Assembly (NCBI GenBank): GCA_003254885.1
Contig: QANT01006145.1
Coordinates: 18,343 to 82,342 of the forward strand
Direction: 5' to 3'
Source of the DNA: Purshia tridentata
Taxonomy: Eukaryota; Streptophyta; Magnoliopsida; Rosales; Rosaceae
Length of the DNA stretch: 64,000 bases
A program made the translations under genes and the position numbers. Positions 57,791-64,000 of this stretch are shown in pieces. Below the pieces are notes generated by a model. The model was not told the DNA's origin and did no database searches. It worked only from the letters and a program-made list of their open reading frames with translations. Position 1 is the first letter of the stretch. Each line of letters starts with the position of its first letter.

Positions 57791-60700
57791 GAGGTTGTTA
57801 TCTTCTTCCATCATAATTCTTATGCTGGCATTTTGTGTCCCCCCTCACATATGCACCATATATACCAAAAGTACCATGACTCATTAATCACCCTCCATCA
57901 CCATCTTATAATGGTTTCACAGTTCAACCATAACCATGACCTTCAATTTCATTCATATACTAGCTAATATTTTTATTTATCTGCACACCATCGTAATTCA
58001 TATATATTAACCAAGTAAAATTATTGTAGTGGGTAAAATTCATCCCTCAATCATGAGATTGAAGCTAGCGTTATGTAGGCATAAGATTAAATATTATGCC
58101 AATCGTGCCCCACGAAATTCCAAAGATTTGCCAAAGACTATAAAATACAAATTAAGAAGTTGGAATTTGAACTAGCTTTCTTTTTACACGAAAGATATTG
58201 ATAATGGATCCTTTAATCATATGTGTACCCTTATATCCCACAATCTGGAGTCAAGACGTCCGACCATTTGGGTTAGGCCACCCCTCACACCCAATGGCGG
58301 ATCCAAGAATGTTACTCCACGGGGTCTTAGTGTTAAAAATGTCAAATTTGTTTTTTTGACGAAAATAGCACTAAAAATTTAAATGATATTACTTTCATCA
58401 TAATTTAAAGCCTAAGCCAAACCAGTGAAACTAGACCTATTTTTTTAAAAATAAAAATAAAAATGGCCCAAGCTAACTAGCTAAGACCTAAGAGGCTAAG
58501 GCATTGAGGTATTTAATTTCAGCTTGGGTGATCGATCAGACTCATGAAACCGTTGAAGCATTTTCACAAGCAGGTGGTGGGTAGTCCGGGGGGTCAGCTT
58601 CTTCTCCGGCTTGGTTGGCGAGTGGCCATAAGTAGCTTCCTTCTTCTCCGATGTCTACGGGATACGGTTGGGTGACCCTGCTTGACCCCATGTGGATTTG
58701 ACACTGCTCACAGCGCATGGGCTAGGGTTCGACTCCTATAAAATGCGTATAATACATAATGTTCTCATCTATACCCTAAACTTCTATCATTTAACCTACG
58801 CTTTTTTGAAATCCTCTTTAACTTGATAGTCGGAGACTCCTTGTATTTAATCAAACATCATTCTTAAAAAGGCCCTTCAAATCAGGTATACCTCAATTAT
58901 TTTATTTATAATGAGGTATGGCTTATGAAATATATTTTGCATAATCGGAACTGTCTGTTTTCAAAGTCTATATTCACATATATATAATTCTTACAAAAAA
59001 ATTAGAAAAACTAAAAACCGTTTTATTAAAGATTATTTAGTGTTTATTTGAAATTACTATATTAGTCGAATTATTCAATCACAGTTAGATTTCTGAATGG
59101 TTTTTAATTTATCTAATTTTTTGTAAAGATGATTTTTGAATATAAACTTATAGAAAAAAGAAATACTCCAATCATCGAAATACGTACAATGCAGTACAAT
59201 GCAGAGTGAATCCGACAAGCCAAATATCATTATAGCTAAAATGAGATATATCTTATTTGAAAGCCCTCCATTCTTGATTACAAATAAGAAGCCGATCGAG
59301 TTTTGAGTACTTACACGGAAAGAAAAACATATGCATACAAATATCATATGGAATTAATGTATGAGTGCGGATCGATATTATAGTGGCATAGATCCATATA
59401 TTCCCTATGATGATGATGATGGCAACTGAACTAATGGCCCAAGAGTCGACTAGGTATGACTAGGAATGAAGCTAGAGGATGATAGCTAGCTACCAAGTAT
59501 TAAATAAAATAACAAATAATATATATATATTGGTTAATGGGAGACACCATGTCACCATGTATATATGCGTATATAAAGTGGGGCCATATATGTAATGGAA
59601 GAGGGGACACAATCGAATCCAACCAACAGAGGTCAAGTTTTAATATTGGAGCTAGAAGAGAAAGATGAGGCGAGATTACCCAAATGATTCCTTTAGATCG
59701 AAATACTGAAACAGATCGATCGGTCGGAGCTTATAGCGAGCGCGAGCCACCATTCCTGATGATTTTCTTTGATTTTAATCATCCATATATCTCTTTCTGC
59801 AGCTTATACAAAAGTAAGTTGTTAAACCCACACAGAGTGACCACTGTCGTACTACCGATTATAATGCTATGTATTGCTAGGTAGCAATATATTGATGCCT
59901 TTCTGAGAAACCGTTGGGACGTACTCTTCTGTAGCTCAGCCCTCTGTGCAGGGCTGTTAAGTCGCTTTCCCACTTCATTGCGCCATTTACACAACATATG
60001 GCCCCTACTAGCTAGGGTATGCCTTCGACTCGTAGCTCTTATATAATATACCCTCGATCACAATTAACTAATATATATACGAGCAAAGTTATTATAGCAC
60101 TATCTGCCAACCTGTGATCCCTAATAAGGCCCATGCTTGCCTTTAGTTTCTTTATTCGAATCTACCTACTTCACTTTATACATATATACAGTACTTCTGC
60201 TGTATAAATAGTTAAAAAGGAAACCAATTCTCTAGTTCTTGATGTCCAATTAAACTTTATTAAGTTTTGAATATCACGTCGAGCCAAGGAATAGGGCGAT
60301 GGTTTTTTGGACTTCCAAATATAAAAGGCCTTCAAATTTTTTGTAGTCGCATACATAAAATTCTTTAAAACTAAAAAAAAAATAGCTCCAATATTTAAAG
60401 AGTACCATATACATATATTCCTTAAACCCACATGTCCAATTACCCGAATCCCTAGCTAATTCATAGAAGCTCCATTTTTGTATTTCGTCTTATTAGCCTT
60501 CCAAAATCTTAAGGTATCGTATCATGTCGTTGATCACCCCATAAAAGAACTATTAAACTAAACTATATTAAACTGAACTATAGAAACAAAAGATATATGT
60601 ATATATCAAAGGATTTGGATATTCTCTAATTATCTTGTTTTGTTTCTTTTCATTCTAACCATGTAATACAAATTTAATGATTAATATAATTACTTCATTC

Positions 60701-63700
60701 ATATACACAAAAAGTGTTGAGGGTCGGTACAAATCGAGATTTAGATATAAATACACCATGCAAAAAATATAATAGAGCTGAATAAATAAACAAGAAAAAA
60801 TATTGCACGAGATTAACGTGGTTTGAACTTTTCCTCCCACATCTGCTAGAGACATTTATTATTCACTATGATCAGAATACAAATAATATAAGACAGACTT
60901 AAGAGTTAAATCACCACACTCGATCATATATATAATTTCCTAAAAAATTTTATCTCACCAAAGAGTATATATTACACTCTTGCTCTCTTTCTCTCAGCAC
61001 TCAAAAGATCTCAATTACTTCTCTGATGTTTGCTTGAAGCTTTTGATCGCTCAATAAAATGCACAGGCCATTCAAATAGGTATATATATAAGACAACCAT
61101 ATATGCATATTGTCTTCCTTCCTATTCCTATTATGAAGACCAAAAGTGATCTTCAAATTCAACCTTAATGCTGTAAAAACATATGCTAGCTAGCTAGCTC
61201 TTGCAATGCAAAGTCAAAACTTGCTGCTCAACAAAAGTAAAGTGTATGCCACTAATTTATTTCATCTTTACATTTATAAGAGATTTGTATTGGCTTAAAA
61301 TGTAATTTATTTGCTATGTGTCTCTTCTAATTAATCCCATCAGGTTAAGCATTAGTTGTGGAATTCAAATAATTTGGTATTTTTACTGAAAATATAAACA
61401 AAGGCATTAATTGTCATTTCTTTCACAATCCATATTAGTTTGGTCAATGCTAAAAACGCATGTATATGAAGGTGCCCTCCACATGCACTACAGTAGCGCC
61501 GTGGCTAGGTCAGCTACTAGTTCCTACTTAATTGGTATCCCTATATATATATATATATATCCGAGATGGCTAAGTTAAAGATGCACATCATGAAATGATA
61601 TCGATCAGCTTGTTATATATGTTATAGCTTAGCTAGCTGCAGTACGTGGTCCAAGCATATGCATTATAAAGCTACTAAATGCATGTGGATCCCAAATGGC
61701 ATGGGTGAAATAATCACGCATATATAATATCAATGAATGATTATATAGGTCTATATATAGTAACAAATTATTGTAAGACCTATAGCCTGTAGGGAACATA
61801 TGATATATCATGTATACCAAATTTTGAAAACCACCACCTGCTCGATCATATTTCCGAGCATATGTCGTTATTACCAAAGTTGCGATTTTAAGAGGTGGGG
61901 TGACCCAAGTCCCTTTTGGGAATTTTGAAAAGTGGGTTGGAGGCATGCAATTGGTTTATGTATGTATTGATGATAAAGATCACCATTTTGATTATTTCTG
62001 AGATAGCCTTTGACAATACATGTGCAATCAATAATGTACTTGTGGTTGCATCAAAGTCTTCACTAGTACTACTTCATCTTGTCATCTTTGAGTTCCTTTT
62101 CAACTAGAAATTAAACCAGAAACAATCAAAGGATTTCCAACACCCATCAACCCAACCTTTTCTTCTCATTTCATTTTAAGGCTTTTTTTCCTTTCTTTTT
62201 TGCTAAGTTCGGGTGGATGCAGTCTTGATATTAATTATGGAACTCTTGAGATTAATTGGATCTAATTATATAATTTGAGTGATTTGAGAATTTTAGTAAT
62301 GAAGCTTGTTTGGATGTAATTAAGGATGTTATTTAAGGAAATGTAGAGATGGGGTCTTTTTATGATTGGAGTGGTTTGGTGGTGGCAACTTGAGTGTTTT
62401 GTGGTGGGGTTTGGGTGAGGCAGAAATATAAAGGTGAATGAGATAATGTGGAGGGATAATGGTATTTCCTTGTGTTGCTACAAAATTTAGTGAAAAAACA
62501 AAAAAAGGTTGAATAAAATGAAGTGACCCTCTTTCTTTATTTTTTTATTTGTTATTTATTTTTCTCCTCCAAGTGAATGGGTTTCGGTATGGAAAGTTCC
62601 ATTCCATATATATTATCGGGATCAAAAAGAAAGTTCCATATATTCTTAGCACATGTTAGGCCCAGTATCAAACAATTGCCAAAGGATTTGAGTCCCAAAA
62701 GAAAGATTTTGGGCCTGTCAAGAGAGCATCTGCATAGGAGAGAATTGTAATTCATGGATCAAAGGATCAAAGCCTGGCTGATAGTGTGTGAATAAAATGA
62801 GTGTGCTGGAAATGTGAAGAGAGAGGAAAAGACTAAAACACCCTTGACCAATAGAAAAAGACTTAAACACCCTTCCACAACACACAGTGTGGACTATATG
62901 GATCATATAATAGTGTTTTAATGTTGATTTTGGTTGTTGTCCAGAAGCAATTATGATAGTGGGATGCATAGTGTTTTACTGTTTTAGTAATTAATAGATT
63001 CTTTAACTTCTTCGCATAATTTGGTTGGTTGAATTGAAGCCTATGAGGATTCTAACCTTCCAACTACACTTTAGCATTAGTTTTATTCCTGTTCATTTGC
63101 ATTTTCAACTAGACCGTATATTCTTTGATCATTGCAGGAGAAGGCAGTGTTTTTCCATTTCCTCTTTCACATTGAATGCTCACCTTTAACAAATACAACA
63201 TGAAGATTATTAAACGTACAAATCCCACAAACATAGCTTGAAGAATTTTAATCAACATATTCAAAAGTCTGTGATGCCATATAACTACATGTTGTAATCA
63301 ATATGGAGTCAAAATAATGTGTGGAATGAAATAAATTCTATACTTTGTCTTGTTTATACTTAACTTTTTTATTAACACCTATCAATCATAAATCTAAAAA
63401 TTTTCTTTTATAATTTATTATTTTGTTTATTCGCGAAAATATTCTTTGAAATAAACTTTTTTTTCTTACAGTTAAATTTTCTTACTTTACTCCCCAAACT
63501 TTACAAATAACTCCTATAAGGTAATTTTTGTCAACTCTATCTATTAGTATGTTAAATTGCTGACATGGCACCTACGTGTATGGTAGTACATTGCTGCCGG
63601 TACTAGTCATCCTAAAAAATCTATGAGGACACCCCATTCGAAATCACTTATTCTTCATTTCTTTCTTTCTCCTTCTTTGTGCTCCTCTCTCTCTTTGTCC

Positions 63701-64000
63701 TTATTCTATTCTCTCTTTCTCTTCTTTCCTTCCTCTTTATCTCTTATTTTTCTCTCTATTTTCCCACTTCTTCTTTCTCTTTGGCTTCTTAGTTTGTTGG
63801 GTTTGCTAGTCAAACCCAACTTTGGTCTTTGGGAAGGGAGGCTCGAGGCTACGGACTAATGGATGAAGTTGGTGGCACTTGACTTATGAGAGTCATTTGT
63901 ACAATTCAAAGGTAAAGTGGGAAGATTAAATTTTAAAGAGTAAAGTGAGAAAAAAAAAGGTTTGTTTTAGAGGTTATTTTAGTGAAAGAAACTTATTTTT
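57377..64000. other. AT-rich DNA without recognisable genes to the window end
   Basis: No ORF has recognisable homology. 58290-58800 is less AT-rich and contains a tRNA-like B-box sequence (ggttcgactcc, 58726-58736) and text resembling dispersed plant repeats (atggcggatccaagaatg), possibly a decayed retroelement. A TA run lies at about 61541-61560. 63649-63790 is a CT-rich stretch that creates a spurious Leu/Ser-rich ORF. Confidence 0.6.

Noticed and set aside
58600-58760. tRNA-derived SINE suggested by a B-box (ggttcgactcc) and an A-box-like tggcgagtgg
   Set aside because: A-box to B-box spacing is about 110 bases, too long, and no target duplication or A/T tail could be paired. Left as unclassified decayed repeat.
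63623-63859. 78-codon Leu/Ser/Phe-rich ORF, possible small membrane protein
   Set aside because: It is the translation of a CT-rich simple sequence with no start context or homology.
1-64000. CRISPR arrays, bacterial operons, viral or toxin genes
   Set aside because: The window is intron-bearing plant DNA. The repeats are tandem or retrotransposon-derived, without the regular short repeat and spacer pattern; no virus or toxin gene is recognised.

Overview
The window looks like nuclear DNA of a woody eudicot. The evidence is AT-rich intergenic DNA, GT-AG introns, plant-specific NAC and B3 transcription factors, a plant-type intron-bearing elongator tRNA-Met, and Ty1/copia and Ty3/gypsy remains. 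Rosaceae (Prunus-like) is my guess from overall style only. Two isolated N bases (9627, 13920) mark assembly joins in what appears to be a heterozygous region.

Layout. 256-3608 (+): an 11-exon gene for an endonuclease/exonuclease/phosphatase-fold protein with one EF-hand (At1g02270 type). 5191-45165: a tandem cluster of NTM1-like NAC genes. It holds one gene with an intact C-terminal membrane anchor (5191-9062, +), one inverted pseudogene (16380-20882, -), three structurally related + strand genes (30023-32747, 35254-36971, 42263-44254), a more distant intact + gene (25062-27224), and a truncated copy of that one (40488-40905). 46318-48527 (-): ARV1, 9 exons. 52313-53860 (-): an intronless NGATHA-type B3 transcription factor. 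About 53.9-64 kb: AT-rich DNA in which I see no gene.

Mobile DNA is concentrated in the NAC cluster. There is a copia 3' fragment in intron 3 of the anchored NAC gene and a nearly complete gypsy (chromovirus-like) internal region between the two Ns. Four solo LTRs have recognisable 5-bp target duplications: 14017-14365, 18287-19298 (+), 19581-20570 (-), 22803-23304 (+). One of these sits inside the coding exon 2 of the NAC pseudogene.

The most interesting story is how the NAC cluster evolved. The first gene encodes a membrane-tethered factor. In the other intact copies the reading frame ends before the anchor region, yet the downstream exons that once led to it persist as decayed relics with recognisable splice sites. 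In three paralogs the predicted C-terminus aligns with the start of the anchored gene's intron 3, as if intron read-through had become the fixed 3' end, giving soluble factors. The acidic C-terminal region is built from duplicated phase-0 exons. All exon boundaries below were read by eye from splice sites and frame continuity; none is confirmed by transcripts.
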